Positions 16,696-26,118 of a stretch of DNA of 49,766 nucleotides are shown piece by piece. The notes beneath the pieces are model-generated. The model had not been told where the DNA came from and made no database searches. It saw nothing but the letters and a program-made list of their open reading frames with translations. Position 1 is the stretch's first letter; each line of letters opens with the position of its first letter. This DNA comes from Succinivibrio dextrinosolvens. GTDB lineage: Bacteria > Pseudomonadota > Gammaproteobacteria > Enterobacterales > Succinivibrionaceae. A program made the position numbers and the translations under genes. The stretch covers positions 1 through 49,766 of the forward strand of contig NZ_FPAH01000018.1 in the NCBI RefSeq assembly GCF_900116345.1. The letters run 5' to 3'.

Positions 16696-18309
16696 ATGAA
16701 TATGCTGAGTAAATTAAGTGTAAAGGCCAAGCTGCTGCTGGCTTTTGCAATAATTATTGTATTTACAATCTTAATTTCGGTTATATCTCTAAGACAGTTG
16801 TTTGCTACAAACAACGTCATTGTTGAGGTTGATGATATTCTAGGTACTCGCCATGCGAGAACCCATAATGTAAGTAAAGCCATGATTGCAGCAGATGCAA
16901 TCAGTTTTGCTCTGCAGAAGGATGTAAATTCCTACGATCCTGCTGTTCATGACGAGCAGATTAAAGCTGCGGCACAAAGACTTATAGATGTTACATCTGT
17001 GCTTAAAGGCCAGAGTGATCCTGCTGCTACAGCCAATATGAAAGAAGGTTCAAAGATTTATATTGAACATTCTACTGGAGATTTTCTTGCAGGATTAAAA
17101 GCAAAAGATGAAGAAAAAGTTAGAGATATCTACGACCAGTACCTTGCTCCTAACTTTGACAGAGTAACTCAGAATGCTGACAAGATTTCAACCAAGCAGA
17201 TTGAACTTGCAAAGCACTCTGTTGAATCCATTGCAAGTACTACCCCTATCATCATCATTCTGGTTACTGCCTGCTGTGCTATCGGTATTGCAATTATCAT
17301 TGCACTGGCTCTTTCAAGCTCAATTACAAAGGCTCTGAAAACTGCAATGCAGGGTGCAGATGTGATGGCTTCTGGTGACCTTACACATGAATTCAGACCT
17401 ACCACTTCTGATGAGTTCGGTGTATTGCTGCGCAGACTTGAGTCAATGCGTTCAAAGTGGCAGGGACTTGTTGGTACCATCAAACAGGCTGCTGAGGATG
17501 TTGAAAACAACATGAATATTATCAACAACATTACAGCAGAAATCAATGAAAGTGCTCAAAGTACTCAGAACAGAGCATTAACCGTGGCAGCAGCATCTGA
17601 TGAGATGGTGTCAACCACCGGTGATATTGCAAAGAACTGTGAAAGCGCTGCTGCTTCTGCAAATACTTCGAATCAGACCACCAATCAGGGTGTATCCGAG
17701 GTTGAATCAACAATTAATGCAATCCATGAACAGGTTGAAAGAAGCCGTGCTGATGCTGAGCATGTAAAGGCTCTGGTAGATCAGTCCCAGAAGATTGGTA
17801 CCATCGTTCAGACCATTGAGGACATTGCTTCTCAGACCAACCTGCTTGCTCTTAATGCTGCAATTGAGGCTGCACGTGCAGGTGAAGCCGGTAAGGGATT
17901 CGCAGTAGTAGCAGATGAAGTTCGTTCTCTTGCATCACGTACCGGTAGTTCTACTCAGGAAATTATCAAGATGGTCGGTCAGATTCAGAATGACGCCAAT
18001 ACCGCTAATGAATCTATGATCGCATCACTGGAAAACATGAATACATTGGCAACAAGAACTGGTGCGGTATCAGATCTGCTTAACAATGTATCCGCTCAGG
18101 TATCTGACGTTAACGGCCAGATTACCCAGATTGCAACCGCTGCAGAACAGCAGACTACAGCTACAGCTGAAATCTCTACTAATATGCAGGATATTACAGC
18201 TTCAGCTCAGAGTCTGGCAGCTAAGGTTCAGGAAGCACAGGAGAATGTTACCAAGTCCGTTGACGAACTGCATAATCTTGTTCTTCAGGTACGCGATCTG
18301 AAGGTATAA
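16696..18309 (+). CDS. Methyl-accepting chemotaxis protein
   Basis: This is a 537-residue chemoreceptor. Membrane segments lie at about 11-33 and 184-207. Between them is a ~150-residue helical periplasmic sensor, likely a four-helix bundle. A HAMP domain follows (about 208-260). The cytoplasmic signalling tip has [20 protein letters not shown] and [13 protein letters not shown] (about 375-417), which contact CheA/CheW. The ATG at 16696 has AGGA 8 bases upstream; the in-frame TTG at 16660 has no such site. The protein ends without a CheR-tethering NWETF-type pentapeptide. Its ligand is unknown; the divergent binding protein is a candidate partner. Confidence 0.92.
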   Translation: MNMLSKLSVKAKLLLAFAIIIVFTILISVISLRQLFATNNVIVEVDDILGTRHARTHNVSKAMIAADAISFALQKDVNSYDPAVHDEQIKAAAQRLIDVTSVLKGQSDPAATANMKEGSKIYIEHSTGDFLAGLKAKDEEKVRDIYDQYLAPNFDRVTQNADKISTKQIELAKHSVESIASTTPIIIILVTACCAIGIAIIIALALSSSITKALKTAMQGADVMASGDLTHEFRPTTSDEFGVLLRRLESMRSKWQGLVGTIKQAAEDVENNMNIINNITAEINESAQSTQNRALTVAAASDEMVSTTGDIAKNCESAAASANTSNQTTNQGVSEVESTINAIHEQVERSRADAEHVKALVDQSQKIGTIVQTIEDIASQTNLLALNAAIEAARAGEAGKGFAVVADEVRSLASRTGSSTQEIIKMVGQIQNDANTANESMIASLENMNTLATRTGAVSDLLNNVSAQVSDVNGQITQIATAAEQQTTATAEISTNMQDITASAQSLAAKVQEAQENVTKSVDELHNLVLQVRDLKV

Positions 18310-18328
18310 CAGAGTTCTCTTCTCCTAG

Positions 18329-18354
18329 GGCTCATCTACGGATGGGCCTTTTTT
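18329..18354 (+). terminator. Rho-independent terminator after the chemoreceptor gene
   Basis: GGCTCATC pairs with GATGGGCC around a TACG tetraloop, followed by six T. The rest of the 292-bp gap to rpsI holds the rpsI terminator and nothing else recognised. Confidence 0.85.
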
Positions 18355-18555
18355 GTGTCTGAGGATTCCGTTAAGATTTCGCTTTCTAGGTACAAAAACA
18401 CTTTTGAAAAAAGAATCCTGACGGAGGAACCAAAGTTTGTTCAGAAAAGGCGCAAACACACAGCTTCAGAAGGCGTATCCACTTTTGAAAAAGAAATGCA
18501 ATAAAAAGTTTTTTTCATGTCTACTTTTCTTGACTACTACAAAGTGAACAGTTAT

Positions 18556-18585
18556 AAAAAAACCTCTGACGAAGCAGAGGTTTTT
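18556..18585 (-). terminator. Rho-independent terminator of rplM-rpsI
   Basis: On the minus strand AAAAACCTCTGC pairs with the matching GTCAGAGGTTTTT arm around a TTCG-like loop, with a T-run. It lies 16 bp past the rpsI stop. Confidence 0.88.
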
Positions 18586-18601
18586 GAATTTCGAAAACGT
18601 A

Positions 18602-18994
18602 TTAACGCTTTGAGTACTGTGGACGTTTACGAGCCTTGTGAAGACCAACCTTCTTACGCTCAACAGAACGTGCATCACGAGTTACGAAGCCAGCCTTACG
18701 TAATGCAGGGCGGAATGACTCGTCGTACTGAATTAAAGCACGAGTAATACCGTGACGGATTGCACCAGCCTGACCAGTGATACCACCACCTCTTACAGTG
18801 ATGTATAAATCAACCTTGTCAGTTAACTCTAATAGCTCTAGAGGCTGTGAAACAACCATACGAGAAGTTGGACGACCGAAATACTGCTCTAAAGTCTTGC
18901 CGTTGATCTCTAACTTACCGGTACCCTGAGTTAGGAATACACGTGCGGTTGAGTCCTTACGACGACCGGTACCATAATACTGATTTGCTGCCAT
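18602..18994 (-). CDS. rpsI: 30S ribosomal protein S9
   Basis: Ribosomal protein S9 is 130 residues here, the normal length. It begins [20 protein letters not shown], has [15 protein letters not shown] in the middle, and ends in the conserved [11 protein letters not shown] tail that reaches the P-site tRNA. It follows rplM by 12 bp, forming the classic two-gene operon. Confidence 0.98.
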   Translation of the reverse strand: MAANQYYGTGRRKDSTARVFLTQGTGKLEINGKTLEQYFGRPTSRMVVSQPLELLELTDKVDLYITVRGGGITGQAGAIRHGITRALIQYDESFRPALRKAGFVTRDARSVERKKVGLHKARKRPQYSKR

Positions 18995-19006
18995 TTGCTA
19001 GTGCTC

Positions 19007-19435
19007 CTATAACTTGATAACCTGAGGCTGTTGAGCAGCATGATTATGTGACTCACCAGCATATACCTTTAGCTTACGGAACATAGCACGACCTAGTGGT
19101 CCCTTTGGAAGCATACCGCGAACTGCAGTCTCGATAACATCTTCTGGCTTACGTGCTAAAAGCTTCTCGAAAGACTCTGACTTGATTCCACCTGGGAAAC
19201 CAGTGTGGTGATAATACATCTTGTCAGTAGCCTTATTACCAGTAACCTTAACCTTAGAAGCGTTGATTACGATAACATAATCACCGGTATCTAAGAATGG
19301 AGTGTACTCTGGCTTGTGCTTACCGCGTAGGCGAATAGCAATCTCAGAAGCTAGGCGACCTAAAGTCTGACCCTCAGCATCAATAACTAACCAATCACGC
19401 TTAATAGTTGATGGTGTTGCAACGAAAGTTTTCAT
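19007..19435 (-). CDS. rplM: 50S ribosomal protein L13
   Basis: Ribosomal protein L13 is 142 residues here, identical in length to E. coli L13. It starts [15 protein letters not shown] and contains [20 protein letters not shown] and [18 protein letters not shown], all typical. It is the first gene of the rplM-rpsI operon. A long leader and promoter are visible upstream. In E. coli L13 represses its own operon; whether this leader serves that purpose is inference. Confidence 0.98.
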   Translation of the reverse strand: MKTFVATPSTIKRDWLVIDAEGQTLGRLASEIAIRLRGKHKPEYTPFLDTGDYVIVINASKVKVTGNKATDKMYYHHTGFPGGIKSESFEKLLARKPEDVIETAVRGMLPKGPLGRAMFRKLKVYAGESHNHAAQQPQVIKL

Positions 19436-19577
19436 TAAAAAACCCTTTTTTATAAGGAATAATTTCCTTTTAAACCTTACAGATAAATACTTATCTGCTC
19501 TCTTTCCAAACAGGCTAATTTCTTAGTCTGCACCAAGTAACACGGGTGGGAAACCGGTTCCTCGGTTAGAGGGGCAA
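19436..19577 (-). promoter_or_regulatory. rplM-rpsI mRNA leader
   Basis: The predicted transcript starts near 19577, giving a leader of about 140 nt. It contains several stems: AAGGAAAT/ATTCCTT next to the start codon, CAGATAA/TTATCTG at about 19480-19498, and GGAACCGGTTTCC. It is a candidate for ribosomal-protein feedback control; no known leader family was recognised. Confidence 0.45.
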
Positions 19578-19583
19578 TGGCAT

Positions 19584-19612
19584 ATTTTAAACAAAAAAGG
19601 GGTAATTATCAA
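19584..19612 (-). promoter_or_regulatory. Sigma-70 promoter of rplM-rpsI
   Basis: On the minus strand TTGATA (-35) and TAAAAT (-10) are separated by 17 bp, a good sigma-70 promoter. The stretch 19613-19786 upstream of it holds nothing else recognised. Confidence 0.7.
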
Positions 19613-19786
19613 ATAAATTTTGATATGTTTTTGCTTATTTTTTGGAGACTCTGATTCTGCCAGAAAAACCGTTAATAATCAGTATATTACACAGGTAATC
19701 AACTTAAAACTGTAACGTAGCTTTTCGAAACACTGGCGCATAATACGTTATACAGGCAATTCTGACATTCAAAAATTTTGGATAAG

Positions 19787-19993
19787 CTATTTGATTCTGT
19801 TGTACTGGTACAGAAATATTCCCATCACGGTAATGATGAAAATAGGAAGAAAATATCCCGCATCTGTAGCAAATTTCCACAGTACAATTAAAAAAGCCAA
19901 CTCACATAACCATATTACCCGTAATGGAATCTTTTTGGTTATTGAAACATGTTCCGTAGTTTCGCTGGCTCTATTCTTTTCAGAGGCTGGCAT
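19787..19993 (-). CDS. Small two-helix membrane protein, unknown function
   Basis: This is a 68-residue protein with a polar, charged N-terminus (about 24 residues) and two hydrophobic helices at about 27-41 and 46-62, separated by TDAGY. A strong ribosome site (AAGGAGTGATCA) sits directly before the ATG, which makes it a likely real gene. No family was recognised. Upstream, 19994-20221 is extremely A/T-rich with many T- and A-tracts and holds no other gene. Confidence 0.65.
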   Translation of the reverse strand: MPASEKNRASETTEHVSITKKIPLRVIWLCELAFLIVLWKFATDAGYFLPIFIITVMGIFLYQYNRIK

Positions 19994-20221
19994 TGATCAC
20001 TCCTTGTTTGTTTTTTATCTGGACTGTTATTTTTATCTGATGTCCTTTTTTTGAGTATGATCTTATTTTTTTCTAAAAATAACTCTGTTTTCTCTCAAAA
20101 AACGCAAAAATTCTTCTTAAAAAAAATGATTTTTTTGTTTCTGATCAAAAAAAATCATATATCTAAGTCATTTCCTTCAGAGTCATTAAATCAAAGAGAA
20201 AAATATACTCTCAATTTCGTG

Positions 20222-20259
20222 AAAAAAATCTCTCTTTCCTTTTCCCAAAAGAAAGAGAG
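20222..20259 (-). terminator. Rho-independent terminator of hexuronate module A
   Basis: On the minus strand CTCTCTTTC pairs with GAAAGAGAG, followed by ATTTTTTT. It lies 45 bp past the uxuB stop and marks the end of the operon. The 311-bp gap 19994-20304 otherwise holds only A/T tracts. Confidence 0.8.
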
Positions 20260-20304
20260 CTACACTAAGTTAGGATAACATAAGGATCTTTATATTCTGA
20301 AAAG

Positions 20305-21918
20305 CTAAGACAGATACTTCTTTAAGGTCTTACGAACAGCTCCTATAGAGGATATCTCCTCACTAAATAGAGTCTCAATTCTCTCCCCTACTCCAGCTGC
20401 ATAGAGATCAACTCCAAAAAGCACATTATTAGAAAGAATTGGTCGCAGCTTTGAACTGATATCAGCGGAAGTTCCCAGGGTTATACCTTCAAGATAATGC
20501 TTAAGAGTTTCAAGCTGAGGATCATCTGAAAGATTAAACTCCCTGCCTTCATCATCCACACCTAAAAGATAACGAAGCCAGCCTGCTATGGCCAAAGGAA
20601 GTGCAATAAGCTTTGAGGTATCAAGTCCAAGACGTTTATAACTCTTCAGGGTCTCACCAAAACGAACAGGAACCTTCTGAGAGGTATCTGTGGCAATGCG
20701 CTGAGGAGTATCAGGCAGAGCTCGATTTACAAGACGCTGTTCGATTACTTCGGATAAGAAGTCTTCAGGATTCAGAATCTTTGGATCTTCGACAACCTTA
20801 AGACCTTCGTCATAGCCTAGTTTCTTTACTAATGAAACCAGTTCTCTATCATTCATTTCATCTGCAATCTTTTTGTATCCCAGCACACAGCCATAAACAG
20901 CCAGTGCAGTGTGCAGAGGATTCAGACAGGTTGTAACCTTCATGCGTTCGCAAAGCTCAACACCTTTCTTATTGGTGAACAGTACCCCGGCCTTCTCCAG
21001 AGGGGGTCTTCCGTTAGGGAATCTGTCTTCAATAACCAGATACTGAGGTTTTTCAGCATTAACAAATGGAGCAATAAAGGTACCCTTTGAGGTTTTAATG
21101 CTCTCCATGTCTTCAACACCTAAATCCTTCAGCATCTTTTCAATTTCAGGATCAGGTCTTGGCGTAATCTTATCAATCATGGAACAAGGGAATGCCACAA
21201 CAGATTCGTTCTTCAGATAATCCAGAAATCCCTTTTCGCAGAAGCCGTTTTCAACCCATTTCTCAGCAATGGTTACAACGGAGCGCTGAAGAATAGTGCC
21301 ATTGTTTGAACAGTTATCCATGGAGACAAGTGAAATAGGATACTGACCTGCAAGATAACGCTCATATAACAGAGCACAGGTTATGGACATTCCATGTCTG
21401 GCCTTTGCCGGACCATTTTTGAAATCTTCTAAGGCCAAAGAAGTAAAGGCCCCGTCAATTCCTTTCAGAGAATATCCTTTTTCGGTGATGGTGAAGGACA
21501 TAAGCTGCAGAGACTTATCCCTGAACATCTCTTTAGCGCGGAACTCATCGGATGAATCTTCTCCATTTAACAGAAGATCATCCACAGTTGAGGCAATAAT
21601 CTGCATAGAAGTTGAGGAATCAGGAAGTAGAGTTACACTGAGAACCAGATTATCATGAGGACCTTCAATCTTCTCTCGAGTCTCACCGCTTCTTGTTGAT
21701 AAGGTAACGATTCCCCTGTCAGTGAGATTCTTATTCAAAAGCTCCTGCTGAACAGACGCGATAAAAGCATGGTAGATATTACCTGCTCCCATGTGAAGCC
21801 AGATTGGATGTTCAAGAGCTTTCTTTTTAACATCAAAAACAGAATACTCAGGAAGTGCGATTGAAGCTTTTTCAAAAGCGCTCTTATCCTGTTCTATTCC
21901 TTTTAGTGTAACTTTCAT
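20305..21918 (-). CDS. uxuB: Fructuronate reductase (D-mannonate oxidoreductase)
   Basis: UxuB reduces D-fructuronate to D-mannonate with NADH in glucuronate breakdown. The product is a 537-residue member of the polyol-specific long-chain dehydrogenase family. The nucleotide-binding loop is visible as WLHMGAGNIYHAFI and the active-site region as RIATDTSQKVPVRFGETL with its catalytic lysine. The length is somewhat above E. coli UxuB (486). AAGGATTAC lies upstream of the ATG. It is the last gene of module A, directly after uxuA. The uxuA partner makes UxuB more likely than a mannitol or tagaturonate dehydrogenase. Confidence 0.88.
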   Translation of the reverse strand: MKVTLKGIEQDKSAFEKASIALPEYSVFDVKKKALEHPIWLHMGAGNIYHAFIASVQQELLNKNLTDRGIVTLSTRSGETREKIEGPHDNLVLSVTLLPDSSTSMQIIASTVDDLLLNGEDSSDEFRAKEMFRDKSLQLMSFTITEKGYSLKGIDGAFTSLALEDFKNGPAKARHGMSITCALLYERYLAGQYPISLVSMDNCSNNGTILQRSVVTIAEKWVENGFCEKGFLDYLKNESVVAFPCSMIDKITPRPDPEIEKMLKDLGVEDMESIKTSKGTFIAPFVNAEKPQYLVIEDRFPNGRPPLEKAGVLFTNKKGVELCERMKVTTCLNPLHTALAVYGCVLGYKKIADEMNDRELVSLVKKLGYDEGLKVVEDPKILNPEDFLSEVIEQRLVNRALPDTPQRIATDTSQKVPVRFGETLKSYKRLGLDTSKLIALPLAIAGWLRYLLGVDDEGREFNLSDDPQLETLKHYLEGITLGTSADISSKLRPILSNNVLFGVDLYAAGVGERIETLFSEEISSIGAVRKTLKKYLS

Positions 21919-21988
21919 ATTAAAAAGTAATCCTTATTCGTTATATTAACCGTTCTATATTTCATAGCTGCATACAGAAAAATTATTA

Positions 21989-23110
21989 TCAGATTAGAGA
22001 CTGTTCGGTTGAATTGATGTTGTCAGGGTATTTCATCCCCTTATCTTTACGGATAGCCTCTTCAAGTCCCTGCAGATAGGTTGCGCCCAAAGCTCTGTCA
22101 TATAAGCCATAGCCAGGACGTGCCTTCTCGCCCCAGATCTCTCGGCCGTGATCAGGACGTACAACGCCGTTAAAGCCGACTTCAACCAGAGCCTTCATAA
22201 TTTCATACATATCAAGTGATCCCTCACGTGATACATGAGAACTCTCGTGGAACTGATGATCACCGGTGTGTTTTACATTGCGGACATGAGCAAAGTGAAT
22301 TCTTGAGCTGATTTCCTTATTACGGATAATCTTAGGGATGTCATTGGCAGGATTACTGCCCAAAGAACCGGTACATAGAGTAAAACCGTTGTATGGAGAG
22401 CTGTTCATTCTGGCAATCTTTACCAGATCCTCCTCGCACTTGCAGATACGAGGCAGACCGAACAAGTCATAGGCAGGATCGTCAGGATGCACGCCCATCT
22501 TAATATTGTATTTCTCACAGGTTGGCATGATTGCATCCAGGAAATACTTGAAGTTTGCACGCAGCTCATCTGCAGTCATTCCCTCAAACTTCTTGATTTC
22601 AGCTGTAATCTCGCTTCTGCGGTTCAGCTCCCAGCCAGGCATTTCAAAGCCATTGGAATTATTTACAATGTAATCAAACATCTCCTCGGCACTTAATCCT
22701 TCGCAGATTTTTCCGTTATAGCCCAGAGCTGTTGAGCCATCTTCCAGAGGCTGAGCCAGATCAGTTCTAGTCCAGTCAAAAACAGGCATAAAGTTATAAC
22801 AGACAAGATGTATGCCGCATTTACCAACAGCCTCAAGTGATTTGATATAGTTTTCAATATACTTGTCACGAGTGTTAGCTCCATATTTAATATCCTCATG
22901 AACATTGATACTCTCAATGCCCATCAGCTTTAAGCCAGCCTTCTCTACAAAGAGTTTACGCTCTAAAACCTTTTCTTCAGACCATACTTCACCGGCAGGA
23001 ATCTCATGAAGTGCGGTAATGACGCCTTCCATTCCTCCGATCTGACGAATCTTCTCTAGTGAAATTGGATCCTGTTCAGGTCCATACCAGCGAAATGACA
23101 TGTGCATCAT
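21989..23110 (-). CDS. uxuA: D-mannonate dehydratase
   Basis: UxuA dehydrates D-mannonate to 2-keto-3-deoxygluconate. The product of 373 residues matches the TIM-barrel family: MSFRWYGPEQDPISLEKIRQ at the start, GVHPDDPAYDLFGLPRI, and the metal and substrate region FAHVRNVKHTG and VRPDHGREIWGE. The first of three close ATGs is used, with GGAG 10 bases upstream. It lies between uxaC and uxuB. A terminator-like hairpin between uxaC and uxuA suggests its expression is set apart from the upstream genes. Confidence 0.96.
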   Translation of the reverse strand: MMHMSFRWYGPEQDPISLEKIRQIGGMEGVITALHEIPAGEVWSEEKVLERKLFVEKAGLKLMGIESINVHEDIKYGANTRDKYIENYIKSLEAVGKCGIHLVCYNFMPVFDWTRTDLAQPLEDGSTALGYNGKICEGLSAEEMFDYIVNNSNGFEMPGWELNRRSEITAEIKKFEGMTADELRANFKYFLDAIMPTCEKYNIKMGVHPDDPAYDLFGLPRICKCEEDLVKIARMNSSPYNGFTLCTGSLGSNPANDIPKIIRNKEISSRIHFAHVRNVKHTGDHQFHESSHVSREGSLDMYEIMKALVEVGFNGVVRPDHGREIWGEKARPGYGLYDRALGATYLQGLEEAIRKDKGMKYPDNINSTEQSLI

Positions 23111-23157
23111 AATTGACAGACTCCAGTAACTAATTGATGAATCTAATGCTGAAAAAG

Positions 23158-23196
23158 AGCTATTCCTCTGTATTTAATATTGAATGAGGAATAGCT
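23158..23196 (-). terminator. Hairpin between uxaC and uxuA (attenuator or terminator)
   Basis: On the minus strand AGCTATTCCTC pairs perfectly with GAGGAATAGCT, followed by CTTTTTC. It has the form of a factor-independent terminator inside an otherwise continuous operon, so it may lower uxuAB expression by partial read-through. Confidence 0.6.
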
Positions 23197-23209
23197 TTTT
23201 GTTTTAAAA

Positions 23210-24619
23210 TCAGACGTTAAAACCGAAATAACGGTTGGTATTGTTAAAGGAAATATCCTCAACCATCTGACCTAGGAAATTCATATCCTCAGGATACATA
23301 CCCTTTTCCACATAGGTGCCGATAAAGTTGCACATAATGCGACGGAAGTATTCATGTCTGGTATAAGACAGGAATGAACGGGAATCAGTAAGCATTCCAA
23401 GGAAATTACCTAATACGGAAAGACTTGCAAAAGAGGTCATCTGATCAACCATTCCCTGATATGAATCATTGAACCACCATGCAGCACCCTGCTGAATCTT
23501 GCCCTTTGCCTCTGGGCCCTGGAAAGCACCAATGGCAGTAGCAATAGGACCGTTATCGGCTGGATTTAACGAATACCAGATAGTCTTAGGCAGAGCATTT
23601 CTCTCATTAAGCTCATTCATAAGCTGACCGATAGCTTCTGCGCAAGGACGGTTGCCCATGTAGTCAAAACCGGTGTCTGAGCCTAGAAGCTTAAACATCT
23701 TTGTGTTTGGATCGCGAATTGCGCCAAAGTGAATCTGCATTACCCAGCCATACTTGGTATAGCCCTGAGCCAGATGAAGCAGAATCATTGACTTATAAGC
23801 TTCAATCTCCTCTGCAGTTAATGCCTCATTGGCAAGACCTTTTTCATAAATTCTTTCCAGATCACTGTCAGAGACAACCTTGCAGTAGGCATAATCAATA
23901 CCGTGGTCTGCAGCACGACAGCCCATGTCATTGAAAAACTTCATTCTCTCATCGATTGCAGCAAAGAAATCCTTGCAGGAATCAATCTTCCTGCCGGTTA
24001 ACTTTGAAATATGCTCAACGTATGATGCAAATTCAGGCTTCTCAATCTTCATTGCCTTATCTGGGCGCCATGCAGGTAAAACCTTGCAAGGAGAGGTACT
24101 ATCAGCAGCCAGTTTCTTATGCCACTCAAGAGAATCACCAGGATCATCGGTAGTACAGATACACTTAACATTAGACTTGCGGATAATGTCACGAACTCTG
24201 AAGTCATCTGAGGCAAGCTTTTCATTGCACTTTTCCCAGATTTCCTTGCAGGAGTGTTCATTTAATGGCTTGGTAATATCAAAATATCTCTGAAGCTCAA
24301 GATGAGTCCAGTGATACATAGGGTTGGCAAATGCCCGAGGAAGAGATTTAGCAAAGGCCTCAAACTTCTCATAGTCTGAGCTTTCAGAGCCTGTAATCTG
24401 GCTCTCAGGATAACCGTTTGATCTCATCACACGCCATTTGTAGTGATCACCTGATAGCCAGGCATCAGTGATGTTTCTGAACTTGTAGTTTTCAGCAATC
24501 TGCTGAGGGTTGATATGGCAGTGATAATCAATGATAGGCATTTTTGCAGCATGTTCATGATAAAGTCTGCATGCAGTGTCGTTTTCGAGCATAAAATCCT
24601 TATCTAAAAACTTTTTCAT
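23210..24619 (-). CDS. uxaC: Uronate isomerase (glucuronate/galacturonate)
   Basis: UxaC converts D-glucuronate to D-fructuronate and D-galacturonate to D-tagaturonate. The 469-residue product is the usual length (E. coli 470). The metal-binding HCH of IDYHCHINPQQIAENY, the KFRNITDAWLSGDHYKWR segment and LGSDTGFDYMGNRP are typical. In module A it feeds UxuB/UxuA. It is also the only uronate isomerase in the window, so it could supply tagaturonate to UxaB of module B. It follows the TRAP permease with an 83-bp gap that holds a stem-loop. Confidence 0.97.
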   Translation of the reverse strand: MKKFLDKDFMLENDTACRLYHEHAAKMPIIDYHCHINPQQIAENYKFRNITDAWLSGDHYKWRVMRSNGYPESQITGSESSDYEKFEAFAKSLPRAFANPMYHWTHLELQRYFDITKPLNEHSCKEIWEKCNEKLASDDFRVRDIIRKSNVKCICTTDDPGDSLEWHKKLAADSTSPCKVLPAWRPDKAMKIEKPEFASYVEHISKLTGRKIDSCKDFFAAIDERMKFFNDMGCRAADHGIDYAYCKVVSDSDLERIYEKGLANEALTAEEIEAYKSMILLHLAQGYTKYGWVMQIHFGAIRDPNTKMFKLLGSDTGFDYMGNRPCAEAIGQLMNELNERNALPKTIWYSLNPADNGPIATAIGAFQGPEAKGKIQQGAAWWFNDSYQGMVDQMTSFASLSVLGNFLGMLTDSRSFLSYTRHEYFRRIMCNFIGTYVEKGMYPEDMNFLGQMVEDISFNNTNRYFGFNV

Positions 24620-24660
24620 TTTTAAATCTCACTTAATAAATTTGATGTAAACCGGTTCTT

Positions 24661-24682
24661 GACCCGCAGATAGATGCGGATC
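24661..24682 (-). other. Intercistronic stem-loop between TRAP large permease and uxaC
   Basis: On the minus strand GATCCGCA pairs with TGCGGGTC (one G-T pair) around a 6-base loop, without a T-run. It may stabilise or punctuate the mRNA. Confidence 0.4.
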
Positions 24683-24702
24683 AGACAAAAGAAATCAGAT
24701 CG

Positions 24703-26049
24703 TTACGGCGCCAGTCCAAGCATATCTTTTGAAACAGGACCTAAAGCTTCCGGGTAACCTGCAAGGTATGCAAGATAGCTTGATAGGAATGGCAGATATG
24801 TGATCATCATCAGGACCATGAAGATCAGCGCATAATATGGCAATAGTGGCTTGATAACCCTTTCAATTGAGGTCTTGCCAACCTTAACACCTACAAACAG
24901 GATATTGCCTACAGGAGGCGTAATCAGACCAATGCATAGGTTGAAGGTAATGATGATACCGAACTCAACTGGTGAAATACCGCATGATGTTGCAATTGGC
25001 AGGAAGATTGGTGTAAAGATCAGAACTGCAGGAGTAGTATCCAGGAAGGTACCGACAAACAGCAGCACAATATTGATGATCAGCATAATCACAATCTTGC
25101 TTTCTGAAATTCCTCTTAAAAGCTCGCCTACAGCTTCAGGGATACTAACAAAAGAAATTACCCATGACATGATTGAGGAAACACCAATCAGAAGAATGAT
25201 GATACCTGTCATCTGTACTGAATTTGCATAAATATTAAGCAGCTTCTTAAGAGTGATGGTGCGGTAGCACATGGACAGAATCAGTGAATAAACAACTGCA
25301 ACAATAGCACCTTCAGTTGCGGTGAATGCACCTGCAACAATACCGCCGATTACAAGAACAATCAGTAACAGTGATGGCAGAGCATCAAAGGTAATCTTCA
25401 TGGCAATTGGAAGAGTGATTTTCTGAGAATCCTTCTTGTAGCCTCTGCTGTGAGCCAGGAAACCGGCAAGAATCATGCAGACCAGGCCCCATAGAATTCC
25501 TGGGATATAACCTGCAATAAATAAAGCTGCAACAGAAGTACCGCCAGAGACCAGAGCATAGGTAATCAAAACATTGCTAGGAGGAATCAGAAGTCCGGTA
25601 GGAGCTGTGGCAATATTTACAGTTGCCATGTAATCGCGCTCATAGCCTTCCTTCTCTGCAATAGGACCAACAATTGAGCCCATGGCAGAAGCAGCAGCTA
25701 CACCAGAACCGGAGATAGAACCGAACATCATGTTGGCCATAGCATTGGTATGGGCATAGCAGCCAGGTAGTCTGCCTACCAGAAGACGTGCAAAGTTCAT
25801 AAGACGCAGAGCAATTCCGCCCTGATTCATGATATCGCCAGCCAGAATAAAGAATGGAATAGCAATCAGAGTAAATACAGAAATACCGGTGAAGGTACGC
25901 TGTGCACCTGTCTGCAGCATCATGTCAAAGTCGAGGGCTACACCACCAGCAACAATTGATGAAATTGCAATTGCAATGCAGATTGGAGTTCCCAGGATCA
26001 GCAGACCGATGAGGCAGACAGCCAAAAGAACACTTACAATAACAGTCAT
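24703..26049 (-). CDS. TRAP transporter large permease (DctM), module A
   Basis: This is the large membrane subunit of a TRAP transporter, about 12 helices and 448 residues from the ATG at 26049. That start has AAGGAAG upstream and begins MTVIVSVLLAVCLIGLL, the usual DctM opening; an in-frame ATG at 26094 would add a polar 15-residue extension that the family lacks. The GSISGSGVAAASAMGSIVGP and TAPTGLLIPPSNVLITYALVSG motifs are typical. It forms the Na+-coupled channel with the DctQ and DctP genes just upstream. Context suggests glucuronate or a related hexuronate as substrate. Confidence 0.93.
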   Translation of the reverse strand: MTVIVSVLLAVCLIGLLILGTPICIAIAISSIVAGGVALDFDMMLQTGAQRTFTGISVFTLIAIPFFILAGDIMNQGGIALRLMNFARLLVGRLPGCYAHTNAMANMMFGSISGSGVAAASAMGSIVGPIAEKEGYERDYMATVNIATAPTGLLIPPSNVLITYALVSGGTSVAALFIAGYIPGILWGLVCMILAGFLAHSRGYKKDSQKITLPIAMKITFDALPSLLLIVLVIGGIVAGAFTATEGAIVAVVYSLILSMCYRTITLKKLLNIYANSVQMTGIIILLIGVSSIMSWVISFVSIPEAVGELLRGISESKIVIMLIINIVLLFVGTFLDTTPAVLIFTPIFLPIATSCGISPVEFGIIITFNLCIGLITPPVGNILFVGVKVGKTSIERVIKPLLPYYALIFMVLMMITYLPFLSSYLAYLAGYPEALGPVSKDMLGLAP

Positions 26050-26118
26050 ATCTGTCTTCCTTAATTGAGGGGAGAGTTCCTCCCCTCTGTTCATAAGAAT
26101 CGTGGTTAAATCATCAAA

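Noticed and set aside
19500-19570. GC-rich stretch upstream of rplM as a tRNA
   Set aside because: It has short stems but no cloverleaf, anticodon arm or T-loop sequence.
24851-25231. Plus-strand frame opposite the TRAP large permease
   Set aside because: It is antisense to a well-supported DctM gene and shows no domain; a consequence of the codon pattern of hydrophobic residues.
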